NCBI GenBank assembly: GCA_002707155.1
Contig: PAME01000025.1
Coordinates: 83,902 to 147,901, forward strand
Origin: Crocinitomicaceae bacterium
GTDB taxonomy: Bacteria > Bacteroidota > Bacteroidia > Flavobacteriales_G > Salibacteraceae
Length of the DNA: 64,000 nt
Direction: 5' to 3'
A program made the translations under genes and the position numbers. Under the pieces are notes generated by a model. That model was not told where the DNA came from. It searched no databases and saw nothing but the letters and a program-made list of their open reading frames with translations. Below, piece after piece: positions 22,505 through 31,572 of this stretch (position 1 is its first letter; each line of letters starts with the position of its first letter).

Positions 22505-24580
22505 CTAGTAATCCAATAATTGTTGCAGCTTAACTCTAACCTTTTCTGCATTTGGAATCATTGCCGTTTCTAAAATTGAGTTCAATGGAATTGCTGGCAT
22601 ATTTTCAGAGCCAATAGCCATTACTGGAGCATCTAACTGTTCAAAACATTCGCCTTGAATCGCTCCAACCAAGCTCATTGCAAAACTATTTTGCAACGGT
22701 TCTTCTGTAACCACCAAACACTTACTGTGCTTTTTTACCGTTTCAAAAACTAAATTTTCATCTAAAGGATAAAGCGTTCTCAAATCAATAATCTCTATGC
22801 GATCGGCAATGTCTTTTGAAGCTGCTAACGCCCAATAAACACCCATTCCATAAGTAATAATTGCACATGAATTTTCACCTTCATTTGCCGACTGAACTAC
22901 TCTACCTTTTCCAAACGGAATTACATAATCCGCGTCAGGTTCTATGGTTTTAGCACCTTCAGTACCTTTAATTTTTGACCAATACAATCCTTTATGCTCT
23001 AGCATTACAACTGGATTCGGATCGTAATAAGCAGCTTTCATTAAACCTTTTAAATCTGCACCAGTACTTGGATAAGCTATTTTAATTCCACGAATACTTG
23101 TGAGAATAGACTCTACCGAAGAAGAATGATACGGTCCTCCACTTCCATAAGCTCCAATTGGAACTCGAAGAATAGAACTTACTGGCCATTTTCCGTTCGA
23201 CAAATAAAAACTACGACTAACTTCAGTAAACAATTGATTTAGCCCTGGCCATATATAATCGGCAAATTGAACCTCAACTATTGGTTTTAAACCAACAGCT
23301 GACATTCCAACAGTTGAACCTACGATAAACGCTTCTTGTATCGGCGTATTAAATACTCTATCGTCTCCGAATTTTTGAGCTAAGGTTGCCGCTTCTCTGA
23401 ATACTCCTCCTAGTCTACCTCCAACATCTTGTCCGTACAACAAGCAGTTTTTATCAGCAGTCATCAGTTCTTGTATGGCAAATAATGCACTATCAACCAT
23501 TACGGTTGCTTCTTTTCCGGCTGGCTCTCGAATGCCTTTTTCCTCGGTTATTGGTGTAGGAGCAAAATCATAGTCAAACAAATCGGTTGGCTCAGGATCA
23601 GGTGCATCTTTTGCCTCTTCAAATTCCTTTTCTACTAAGGCTGATATATCTTTTTGGACTATATCTAAGTCTGTTTGATTAAACCCTAAATCCAGTAGTT
23701 GTTTGTGCAATTTTGGAAGCGGATCTCTAGTTTTATGCTCTTCTAAATCATCTCTATACCACTCTCTTCGAACACCCGAGGTATGATGGCCCAATAATGG
23801 AACTTTGGCATGTAAAAGAAACGGTCTGCGCTCTTTACGCATTATTCCGATAATTTCTTGCAAGGTTGAATACGATTCTTCGAAATTACTTCCGTCAATT
23901 GATCGAACTTCAATTCCGTTAAACCCTTTGGCGTATTCAGCAGCGTTTTGAGCGCGAATTTCTTCAGCATTTGCCGATATATCCCATTCATTATCTTGTA
24001 CAAAAAACAAAATAGGGAATTGCTTGACTGCTGCCATTTGCATTGCCTCCGAATATTCTCCCTCTGTAGTAGCAGCATCGCCAATTGAACAAACCGCAAT
24101 TGGTTTATCGTCGCCAACATTTTCGGCAATTCCCAATTTCTCTTTGTATTGCATGCCCATAGCAACACCTGTAATTGGAATGGCTTGCATTCCTGTTGCA
24201 GAAGATTGATGAGGAATCTTTGGCATATCCTCTCTTCTCAAACTAGGGTGGCTATAGTAAGTTCGTCCTCCTGAGAATGGGTCATCTTTTTTGGCAAAAA
24301 GTTGCAACATAAGCTCATAAGGAGACATTCCAATTCCTAATAAAATTGAATCGTCTCTGTAATAAGGTGCAACAAAATCCTGAGGCAATAATTGCATTCC
24401 TAGAGCTAGCTGAACCGCCTCATGTCCTCTAGAAGTAGCATGAACATACTTAGCGGTAAGTTTTGCGTTGTCCTCGTATTTATCACTCAACGTTCTGGCG
24501 GTAAGCATTAAACGGTACGCTTTTTCAAAAATAGATCGCTCAATTGTTGAAACTGGAGCTGTCTTTTCTGCTATTGCCAT
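22505..24580 (-). CDS. 2-oxoacid dehydrogenase E1, alpha and beta subunits fused
   Basis: 691 residues. The N-terminal half is an E1-alpha domain with the thiamine diphosphate motif (CSIGDAATTEGEYSEAMQMA, then QDNEWDIS). The C-terminal half is an E1-beta domain (GQDVGGRLGGVFREA, FNTPIQEAFIVGSTVGMS, VTEEPLQNSFA). It probably decarboxylates branched-chain 2-oxoacids or pyruvate and passes the acyl group to E2. The alpha-beta fusion is common in Bacteroidota. The start codon overlaps the stop of the DUF349 gene (TAATG), so the two are translationally coupled. Substrate type is inferred only at family level. Confidence 0.9.
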   Translation of the reverse strand: MAIAEKTAPVSTIERSIFEKAYRLMLTARTLSDKYEDNAKLTAKYVHATSRGHEAVQLALGMQLLPQDFVAPYYRDDSILLGIGMSPYELMLQLFAKKDDPFSGGRTYYSHPSLRREDMPKIPHQSSATGMQAIPITGVAMGMQYKEKLGIAENVGDDKPIAVCSIGDAATTEGEYSEAMQMAAVKQFPILFFVQDNEWDISANAEEIRAQNAAEYAKGFNGIEVRSIDGSNFEESYSTLQEIIGIMRKERRPFLLHAKVPLLGHHTSGVRREWYRDDLEEHKTRDPLPKLHKQLLDLGFNQTDLDIVQKDISALVEKEFEEAKDAPDPEPTDLFDYDFAPTPITEEKGIREPAGKEATVMVDSALFAIQELMTADKNCLLYGQDVGGRLGGVFREAATLAQKFGDDRVFNTPIQEAFIVGSTVGMSAVGLKPIVEVQFADYIWPGLNQLFTEVSRSFYLSNGKWPVSSILRVPIGAYGSGGPYHSSSVESILTSIRGIKIAYPSTGADLKGLMKAAYYDPNPVVMLEHKGLYWSKIKGTEGAKTIEPDADYVIPFGKGRVVQSANEGENSCAIITYGMGVYWALAASKDIADRIEIIDLRTLYPLDENLVFETVKKHSKCLVVTEEPLQNSFAMSLVGAIQGECFEQLDAPVMAIGSENMPAIPLNSILETAMIPNAEKVRVKLQQLLDY

Positions 24581-26373
24581 TACTCGCCTCCTCCTACTTC
24601 TTCGGTATTTTCTGCATTTTCAGCTTCTTCAGCCTTTTTCGCAGCATTAATTTCAATATTTAATTGTTTCATTCTCGCCTCTAGCCCTTCTCGTTTTGAA
24701 ACAGCTTGAGAATGATCAGCTTTTGCTTTTTTTATCAATGGATTAGTATCGCTGCCAGAAAAGAAACCAAGATTATTTGCCAACTGAAGTTCTTGCCCTT
24801 TTGCTTTATTAATATCTTGACGCACAGATTTTAGCTCGTATTCTAGCGATTTCAAACTGTTTTTTCCAGACTTTAATTGCTCAACTTTTTGATTGAACAA
24901 CAATTCCTCTTTTTGTGACTTTGAAACACCAGCAATTTTATAAGCACTTTCAACGGCTTTTTCAAATGCTTTTTCTTGTTTCTCTTTTTGCTTAAATGGC
25001 ACAAAACCCACTGCATTATATTTTGCAGTTAACGCATCAATTGACGCTAATGAATTATCCTGAGTTTTTCCAGGTTTAAAATCCTTCAATTCCCCAATTA
25101 TCTCGTCCTTCACCTTTAGATTCTTTTCCTCAGCATCTCGTAGGCTTTTATTTTGTTGATCTTTTACCTCAAAAAACTCATCGCAGGTTTTTCTAAACTT
25201 ATTCCATAGTTTTTGCTCGTCTTGACGAATAGCTGAGCCTGCCTTTTTCCAATCCCTTTGCAGCGATATAATGCCTTTTGTTGCAATAGCCCAATCTGCT
25301 TTCCCTTCCTCTTTAAATGAGGCTACAAGCTCTTCGGCTGAGGCTATAAGGTCTTTTTTTACTTTAAATATTTCCTTTTGTTGAGATTTAATTTCTCCAA
25401 AAAATTCTTTCTTTTTCGCAAACAGTTCATTACCGACACTTCTAAACTCATTCCATACTTTTTGGTTGTATGCAGCTGGAACAAATCCAATTTTCTTCCA
25501 TTCTTCTTGGTATTCCTTTATTGTGCTAGAGGCAGTTTGCCAATGTTTAGTAGTTTTCAATTCCTCACTAAGCAAGGATTTTACTTTTTCAATTAGCGCT
25601 CTTTTCTTATCAAGATTTTGCTTTTGCTCGTCTCTTATTTGCTTGTAATGTGTTTTTATTTTGTCATTCAGTTCGTGGTAAGTTCCATAAAAATCAGTTT
25701 TTATTTCTTCCCATTTCTCCTTGAATGTTGGCCCTATAGTATCCCATTCAACTAGTAAAGCACGCATAAGAACTTCCAGTTCTTTAATATTATCTTCTTT
25801 CAAAAGTGTTTTTAAGCGGGCTATTACGTCTTGTTTTTGCTCGAAGTTCTTCTTAAGGTCATTTTGCTTCAGTTCTTTATAAATCTGAATCTTGTAATAA
25901 AACTCCTCAGTCAATAATCGGAATTCATGCTGCATTTCTTTGACATGGTTCTGTGGAATGTTACCCACATTTGCCCAACGCTCTTTTATATCGTTAAAAG
26001 AATCGTAAGCAGCACTTATTCTATCCTCATTCTCAACTAAATGCTTTAGCTCATTGAGCAACAATTGCTTAATCTCGTAGTTCTTTTTTTCAGCTGCCTT
26101 CTTTGATTCCTGGGCATTTTTAACTTTCTCTTTAAACTGAGTTTTAAATGCTTCCATAGCATGATCGCTATCATCTTTTGGCATAGAAAAGAATTCAGGC
26201 TTATCGCCATCAGAAACAAAAACAGCCAATTTCTCCGCTGTTTCTTTCTCAAAAATAGAATCATATTCTTTAAGTAATGATTCTATCTCTCGTTTAACTT
26301 CCAGTATGTTATCAGACTTTATTAAAGTCTTTATTTCTTTTACAAGCTCTTCTTTTCGCTCCATTTCAAGCAT
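24580..26373 (-). CDS. DUF349 repeat protein
   Basis: 597 residues of almost continuous helix. At least five DUF349 units are recognisable by a W-x(n)-W/F-K-K-I/G pattern (ERWANVGNIPQNHVKEMQHE, EWKKIGFVPAAYNQKVWNEF, DWKKAGSAIRQDEQKLWNKF, YNAVGFVPFKQKEKQEKAF) with basic spacers, then a coiled-coil and an acidic tail ending GGGE. Such proteins are cytoplasmic; their function is poorly known. It is co-translated with the E1 gene. An alternative start three codons in (MERKEELVK) is possible. Confidence 0.88.
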   Translation of the reverse strand: MLEMERKEELVKEIKTLIKSDNILEVKREIESLLKEYDSIFEKETAEKLAVFVSDGDKPEFFSMPKDDSDHAMEAFKTQFKEKVKNAQESKKAAEKKNYEIKQLLLNELKHLVENEDRISAAYDSFNDIKERWANVGNIPQNHVKEMQHEFRLLTEEFYYKIQIYKELKQNDLKKNFEQKQDVIARLKTLLKEDNIKELEVLMRALLVEWDTIGPTFKEKWEEIKTDFYGTYHELNDKIKTHYKQIRDEQKQNLDKKRALIEKVKSLLSEELKTTKHWQTASSTIKEYQEEWKKIGFVPAAYNQKVWNEFRSVGNELFAKKKEFFGEIKSQQKEIFKVKKDLIASAEELVASFKEEGKADWAIATKGIISLQRDWKKAGSAIRQDEQKLWNKFRKTCDEFFEVKDQQNKSLRDAEEKNLKVKDEIIGELKDFKPGKTQDNSLASIDALTAKYNAVGFVPFKQKEKQEKAFEKAVESAYKIAGVSKSQKEELLFNQKVEQLKSGKNSLKSLEYELKSVRQDINKAKGQELQLANNLGFFSGSDTNPLIKKAKADHSQAVSKREGLEARMKQLNIEINAAKKAEEAENAENTEEVGGGE

Positions 26374-26480
26374 TTTTATGGGTCTTCAAAAATACACTTA
26401 TTAGCTAGTGTTTTGAGCCCCTCAAGTGTCTTTAGCAATGTTAAATTTACCCCAATGTTAACTCTACGTTAATTTTTTAG

Positions 26481-26488
26481 TAACTTTG
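26481..26488 (+). promoter_or_regulatory. -7 box upstream of the MORN-like gene
   Basis: TAACTTTG matches TAnnTTTG, 16 bases before the ATG. The upstream sequence is rich in GTTAA-like words; no clear -33 box. Confidence 0.35.
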
Positions 26489-26504
26489 ACGTAACATTAA
26501 GTTA

Positions 26505-26885
26505 ATGATAAGAATACTTTTAATACTCGCACTTCTAATTCCAAGCCTATGTATAGGTCGTTCGGTGGTTAAATACAAATACTATCGCAATGGGAATATT
26601 AAGTACGAATACGCCAAGCAAAAGAATCAGACCATACGCATTACGCATTTTTATAAAAGTGGAGCCGTCAAATCAATCAGTCATTTCAAAAATGGTCATA
26701 AACATGGATTATGGCAAGATTTTACGGAAGATGGTCTACAGGTAACTAATGCATTCTTTAACAAAAACAAAAAAGATGGTTATTGGACTTTCTACAATCC
26801 AGAAGGCAACACCCACTGTGCTTTGTATTACAAAGGAAATAAAGTAGTTAAGGTGATTCAAGCGCCTCCAGTTGCTGCCAAATAA
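26505..26885 (+). CDS. exported MORN/YwqK-type repeat protein
   Basis: 126 residues. The signal peptide is about 1-18. Then come repeats of the MORN/YwqK antitoxin type: YYRNGNIKYEYAK, HFYKSGAVKSISHFKNGHKHG, TEDGLQVTNAFFNKNKKDG, YNPEGNTHCALYYKGNKV. These form a small beta-sheet repeat often found in Bacteroidota envelope proteins; the precise role is unknown. It converges on the NamZ-like gene with three bases between the stops. Confidence 0.8.
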   Translation: MIRILLILALLIPSLCIGRSVVKYKYYRNGNIKYEYAKQKNQTIRITHFYKSGAVKSISHFKNGHKHGLWQDFTEDGLQVTNAFFNKNKKDGYWTFYNPEGNTHCALYYKGNKVVKVIQAPPVAAK

Positions 26886-26888
26886 CAG

Positions 26889-28103
26889 CTACTCAAAGTC
26901 GGCGTAAAGCAAATATTTGCTTCTAATCTTTTTAAATTCAATCAACCCTTCCTGCCAAGATGCTCGAATTTCATCTTCCTTTAAACTGCTTTCAATTTGT
27001 TTTCTCAGCTTATCTGTTCCCGCTAAGCGATCAAAAAAGCCATTTGATAAAAAGAATGAAGTTTCTTCCGTGTTTATCTCTTTGTACATAGTTAGTAACC
27101 AAAATAAATACAGCTGTTTCCTTTTAGGCAGTGTAGATTCTCCAAAACTCTTCAAATGATATCCAGTACACTTTTGTCCCATGAGCTTTGGTGATTTAGC
27201 ACCAGGAAAACTTTGAGGAGTAAATTCCAAGTCTCCTTCTTTTATGTTCGGATGTCCGATAATTTGAAAAGGTGTTTCCGTTCCTCTTCCAACACTTACG
27301 ACGGTTCCTTCAAATAGAGCCAAAGACGGATATAAGAAAATAGACGCCGAATTTGGCAAATTAGGAGATGGCTTTATCCCTAATTTATAATAGTCGTTGT
27401 GGTCGTAATTAAGGCAAGGAACAACAGTTAAGTCACATTTTACGCCATTTTCTAGCCACCCTTCTGAATTTATCATCTTAGCATACTCCCCTATTGTCAT
27501 TCCGTGCACAATGGGCACCTTATGCATGCCGACAAAAGACTGAAATTCAGGATCCAATATAGGGCCGTCTACGTAAAAACCATTTGGATTTGGTCGATCT
27601 AGAACAACTACCTTAATTTTCATTTCGGCACAAGCGGTCATTACATAATGCATTGTGGATATGTAGGTGTAAAATCGTACCCCTACATCTTGCAGGTCCA
27701 GCACAACAACGTTTACATCTGCTAAATGATCGTATGAAGGCTTCTTACTTTTTCCATAAAGGCTAATAAGCTTCAAACCTGTTTTCGCATCACGCTGATC
27801 CTTAATATGAGCACCTGCATCTGCCTTTCCTCTAAAGCCATGTTCCGGAGAGAATACTCTGAGGATATTGATTTCTTTTTCTATTAAAAAGTCTACGAGA
27901 TGAAGGCTGTCATTTATGACAGAGCTCTGGTTTGCAACTACAGCTACTTTTTCTTCCCTGAGAATATTTTCATATTCATTAAACCGCTCTGCGCCATTTA
28001 TAACAGTAGTATTGGTTTTAAAATAAACTGTCGAATCTTGCCCATAAATCGATAGGCTTAAGAATGCAAAAGCAAAGAAAATGTTGAAAACCTTAAAACA
28101 CAT
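26889..28103 (-). CDS. NamZ-like (DUF1343) cell-wall hydrolase
   Basis: 404 residues. The signal peptide is about 1-21. The DUF1343 fold is clear: VAVVANQSSVIND, RVFSPEHGFRG, VVVLDLQDVGVRFYTYISTM, VVLDRPNPNG, KVPIVHGMTIGEYAKMIN. One characterised family member is an exo-beta-N-acetylmuramidase that trims MurNAc from the ends of peptidoglycan fragments, so recycling of wall fragments in the periplasm is likely. Confidence 0.9.
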   Translation of the reverse strand: MCFKVFNIFFAFAFLSLSIYGQDSTVYFKTNTTVINGAERFNEYENILREEKVAVVANQSSVINDSLHLVDFLIEKEINILRVFSPEHGFRGKADAGAHIKDQRDAKTGLKLISLYGKSKKPSYDHLADVNVVVLDLQDVGVRFYTYISTMHYVMTACAEMKIKVVVLDRPNPNGFYVDGPILDPEFQSFVGMHKVPIVHGMTIGEYAKMINSEGWLENGVKCDLTVVPCLNYDHNDYYKLGIKPSPNLPNSASIFLYPSLALFEGTVVSVGRGTETPFQIIGHPNIKEGDLEFTPQSFPGAKSPKLMGQKCTGYHLKSFGESTLPKRKQLYLFWLLTMYKEINTEETSFFLSNGFFDRLAGTDKLRKQIESSLKEDEIRASWQEGLIEFKKIRSKYLLYADFE

Positions 28104-28165
28104 AGCTTATAGCCTTCAAATGTTGTTCCTTTTTGTATTCCTTTGCCCAAAACGCGAGGTATTCT

Positions 28166-29401
28166 GTGAACTTTGAATTGTTTATAGCAAAACGTATTAT
28201 AAAGTCGAAAAACACTGACAATTCCATTAACCAAGGAACCAGGGTGATTCTTCGATTCTCAATAATTGGTGTGGCATTGGGCCTGCTCTTAATGCTGGTT
28301 TCTTTGGCAGTGGTAAAAGGCTTTCAAAGTGAGATTAGGAGCAAAGTAATTGGCTTTGGTGCGCACATTCAAATTACAGAATTTAACTACGAAAACCCAT
28401 TGAACTTTAAACCAATGGAGAAAAACCAACCTTTTTATCCAAGTCTAGCAAATGAAGAGGGAGTTGCGTCCATTCAGATGTATGCCCTTAAGGAAGGTAT
28501 CATTAAAACAAATGAAGAAATTGCAGGAATTATAGCCAAAGGAATTGGTGCAGATTTTAATTGGAAATTCTTTTCACAAAACATGGAAGAAGGCGCTATT
28601 CTTGAAATTAACGATAGCGTTAAATCAAATTCGGTTATTGTTTCAAGACACCTAGCCAATCAGCTAAAACTCAAATTGAATGACAAATTGCTCATTTACT
28701 TTATTCAAAATGGAAAAAGTCGTCCTAGAAAGCTCACTATTACAGGAATTTACAATACTGGAATGCAACAATTCGATAAAGCATACATCTTGTTGGACAT
28801 CAAGCACATACAACGGCTTAATGAATGGTCGGGAAACCAAATTAGTGGGTATGAAGTGCTATTAAACCGGTACGAGGATTTATTTCAAATGGACAAAATT
28901 TTATACAAGAAAATACCTACTCGCCTAAATACAACGACCATTACACAGCAATATCCTGAAATTTTCAGTTGGCTAGAATTACAAGATCTTAATGTTATTG
29001 TGATTGTAACCTTACTTACGCTTGTTTGTGGTATTAATATGATTACTGCCCTTCTGATTCTTATTCTAGAAAAAACCAATATGATTGGCATTATGAAGGC
29101 AATTGGTGCAACAAACAGGCAATTGCGAAAAGTATTTATTTATATGGCCTCATACCTTATCTTATCAGGAATGTTTTGGGGTAATCTACTGGGGCTTGGA
29201 TTTATTTATCTGCAAGATAAATTTCATTTAATAGGGCTAGATAAGACATCCTATTACATGGATTACGTGCCTGTTGATCTTGGAATAGTTGAGTGGGCAA
29301 TTTTAAACCTCGCTACTTTTATACTGTGCTTTATTATGCTGCTTTTGCCAGCGCTGGTAATTAGCAATATTTTACCTTCAAAATCCATACGCTTTAACTA
29401 G
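28166..29401 (+). CDS. LolE/FtsX-type ABC transporter permease
   Basis: About 411 residues from the GTG at 28166 (MNFELFIAKRIIKSK), the typical N-terminus of Bacteroidota LolC/E-like permeases. An upstream TTG at 28133 would add 11 residues and is less likely. There are four membrane segments: one near the start (SIIGVALGLLLMLVSLAVV) and three in the C-terminal FtsX domain (VIVIVTLLTLVCGINMITALL, YLILSGMFWGNLLGLGFI, and a last helix). A MacB-like periplasmic domain lies between. It probably works in lipoprotein release or a related envelope transport; no ATPase gene is adjacent. Confidence 0.88.
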   Translation: MNFELFIAKRIIKSKNTDNSINQGTRVILRFSIIGVALGLLLMLVSLAVVKGFQSEIRSKVIGFGAHIQITEFNYENPLNFKPMEKNQPFYPSLANEEGVASIQMYALKEGIIKTNEEIAGIIAKGIGADFNWKFFSQNMEEGAILEINDSVKSNSVIVSRHLANQLKLKLNDKLLIYFIQNGKSRPRKLTITGIYNTGMQQFDKAYILLDIKHIQRLNEWSGNQISGYEVLLNRYEDLFQMDKILYKKIPTRLNTTTITQQYPEIFSWLELQDLNVIVIVTLLTLVCGINMITALLILILEKTNMIGIMKAIGATNRQLRKVFIYMASYLILSGMFWGNLLGLGFIYLQDKFHLIGLDKTSYYMDYVPVDLGIVEWAILNLATFILCFIMLLLPALVISNILPSKSIRFN

Positions 29402-29408
29402 ATACAAG

Positions 29409-29416
29409 TACTTTTG
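29409..29416 (+). promoter_or_regulatory. -7 box upstream of the cystathionine beta-synthase gene
   Basis: TACTTTTG, 15 bases before the ATG, matches TAnnTTTG. The -33 element is not clear. Confidence 0.35.
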
Positions 29417-29430
29417 CACAAAGAAATAGC

Positions 29431-30789
29431 ATGAAATATTACAACAATATCTTAGAAACTATTGGAAATACGCCTCTCGTTAAACTAAATCGTTTGACTG
29501 AAGGCGTAAATGGGTTGATTCTCGCAAAAGTAGAGACAACGAACCCAGGCAATTCAGTAAAAGATAGAATGGCGCTACAAATGATTCAAGACGCTGAAAA
29601 GGACGGTTTGATAAAGCCTGGCGGTACTGTTATTGAAGGAACTAGTGGAAATACAGGAATGGGTTTGGCACTAGCTTGTATTGAAAAAGGATATAAGTTG
29701 ATTTGTACGCTTGCTGATAAACAGAGTAAGGAAAAAATGGATATTCTTCGCGCAATGGGTGCTGAAGTTATCGTTACCCCAACAAATGTAGAGCCTGACG
29801 ATCCGCGATCATATTACTCTGTTGCAAAACGATTGGCAAAAGAAATTCCTAACTCTTTTTATGTAAATCAATACGATAATGCATCAAATGCTAAAGCTCA
29901 TTATATGAGCACAGGTCCAGAAATATGGGAGCAAACTGATGGTAAAATCACTCATTTTGTAGTTGGAGTTGGAACCGGAGGAACAATTTCAGGAGTAGGT
30001 AAATACTTGAAAGAAAAAAATCCAAAAATTAAGATTATTGGAATTGACACTTATGGTTCAGTTTTCAAAAAGTACCATGAAACTGGTGAGTTTGATGAAA
30101 ATGAAATTTACCCATATGTAACTGAGGGCATTGGTGAAGACATACTTCCAAAAAATGTAGATTTTGGTATTATTGACCATTTTGAAAAAGTAACCGATAA
30201 GGATGCTGCGTTATTTACTCGTCACCTTGCTCGAAAAGAAGGAATCTTTGTAGGTAATTCAGCTGGTGCTGCAATTTCTGGCATACTTCAATTAAAAGAA
30301 ACCTTCAAACCAGAAGATGTTGTCGTGGTTTTATTTCATGATCATGGCAGCAGATATGTCGGTAAAATGTTCAATGACGAATGGATGAAAGATCGAGGTT
30401 TCTTAGAATCTGAGCCTAATGCCTTGGGGCTAATTGAAAAGCACAAGGAGCATGAATTAGTAACCGCGAAGGTTGACGAAAAAGTTTCTTCAGTTGTTCA
30501 AAAAATGCAGCAATTTGGGATTTCTCAGATTCCTGTATTCGATAAAGAAAAGAACGTTGGTTCTCTTACTGAATCTATTATTTTTTCAAAATTAACTGAA
30601 AACGCTGACGTACTAAATAGCGATGTTGAAACAATAATGGCTTTCCCCTTTGAATACGTAGAAGCAAATGCTAGCACTGAGGAAATTTCAAAAAAAATTG
30701 ATAAAGAGCATCCCGCAGTATTAGTAAAAGACATGATTGGTAAGACGCATATCATCACTCAATACGACATTATTCACGCTATAAAATAA
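29431..30789 (+). CDS. cystathionine beta-synthase
   Basis: 452 residues. The N-terminal PLP fold-type II domain has the PLP Lys in NPGNSVKDRMA, the phosphate loop GVGTGGTISG, and the substrate loop EGTSGNTG. The C-terminal third is a pair of CBS domains (KMQQFGISQIPVFDKEKN, then AVLVKDMIGKTHIITQYDII) that may bind adenosine ligands. It condenses serine and homocysteine to cystathionine, or makes cysteine from O-acetylserine in some relatives. The stop overlaps the next start (TAATG), which couples it to the metal-receptor-like gene. Confidence 0.92.
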   Translation: MKYYNNILETIGNTPLVKLNRLTEGVNGLILAKVETTNPGNSVKDRMALQMIQDAEKDGLIKPGGTVIEGTSGNTGMGLALACIEKGYKLICTLADKQSKEKMDILRAMGAEVIVTPTNVEPDDPRSYYSVAKRLAKEIPNSFYVNQYDNASNAKAHYMSTGPEIWEQTDGKITHFVVGVGTGGTISGVGKYLKEKNPKIKIIGIDTYGSVFKKYHETGEFDENEIYPYVTEGIGEDILPKNVDFGIIDHFEKVTDKDAALFTRHLARKEGIFVGNSAGAAISGILQLKETFKPEDVVVVLFHDHGSRYVGKMFNDEWMKDRGFLESEPNALGLIEKHKEHELVTAKVDEKVSSVVQKMQQFGISQIPVFDKEKNVGSLTESIIFSKLTENADVLNSDVETIMAFPFEYVEANASTEEISKKIDKEHPAVLVKDMIGKTHIITQYDIIHAIK

Positions 30790-31571
30790 TGGTTTTAAAA
30801 ACAGTAGATCAACTAAATACTGAGTTACTGTTTCCTACTGTGCCAAAAAGAATAATCTCACTTGTTCCATCGATCAGTGAGCTTTTGGCACATTACGAGC
30901 CAGACATCAGTTTAATAGGCATTACAAGATTTTGCGAACATCCTCTAAGGCTTCGAAAGGAAAAGCACATTGTTGGTGGAACTAAGGATCCCGATATTAA
31001 AAAAATCCTCGAACTTAAGCCAGACCTCATAATAGCTAATAAAGAGGAAAACAGAAAAGAAGATATTGACGCTTTAAGACTTTCTTATCCTGTTTGGATA
31101 AGTGATGTTAGTAGCCTGGATAGTGGGTTAGAAATGGTTTCAAAACTAGAAGGGCTTTTGCAAATTCCAACAGCTAAGAAATTATCAGCGACCATAAAAA
31201 GTCAAATAAATTCACCATTAGAAGGTATTTCCGGTACCGTGGCATATGTAATTTGGCAAGATCCAATTATGATTGCAGGAAACGATACATTTATTTCAAG
31301 CTGGTTGAATAAAATTGGTCTTAAGAACATAACGAAGAAAAAGCGATACCCCGAAATAAGTATTAAATGGCTCAATAAGCAAAGCCCTGACTACATTTTC
31401 CTATCCTCTGAACCTTTTCCGTTTAAAGAAAAAAACAGATTACAATTCCAATTGAATTGTAAAAACTCTAAAGTTGTTTTGGTTGACGGTCGGCTATTTA
31501 GTTGGTATGGAAAAGCAATTATCGAAGCGCCTAAATATTTTACCAGATTAATATCATCTTTGACAGCATAG
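30789..31571 (+). CDS. BtuF-type helical-backbone metal-receptor protein, apparently cytoplasmic
   Basis: 260 residues with the periplasmic-binding fold of vitamin B12/siderophore receptors (RIISLVPSISELLAHY, LIGITRFCEHP, VGGTKDPDIKKILELKPDLI, ANKEENRKEDIDAL). There is no signal peptide, so it likely remains in the cytoplasm, as do several known homologues of unknown function. It is translationally coupled to cystathionine beta-synthase. Substrate is unknown; a corrinoid or haem role is only a family guess. Confidence 0.82.
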   Translation: MVLKTVDQLNTELLFPTVPKRIISLVPSISELLAHYEPDISLIGITRFCEHPLRLRKEKHIVGGTKDPDIKKILELKPDLIIANKEENRKEDIDALRLSYPVWISDVSSLDSGLEMVSKLEGLLQIPTAKKLSATIKSQINSPLEGISGTVAYVIWQDPIMIAGNDTFISSWLNKIGLKNITKKKRYPEISIKWLNKQSPDYIFLSSEPFPFKEKNRLQFQLNCKNSKVVLVDGRLFSWYGKAIIEAPKYFTRLISSLTA

Positions 31572-31572
31572 G

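Noticed and set aside
28133..28165. TTG start for the LolE-like permease
   Set aside because: The GTG at 28166 gives the standard family N-terminus; the extra residues overlap the divergent promoter area.
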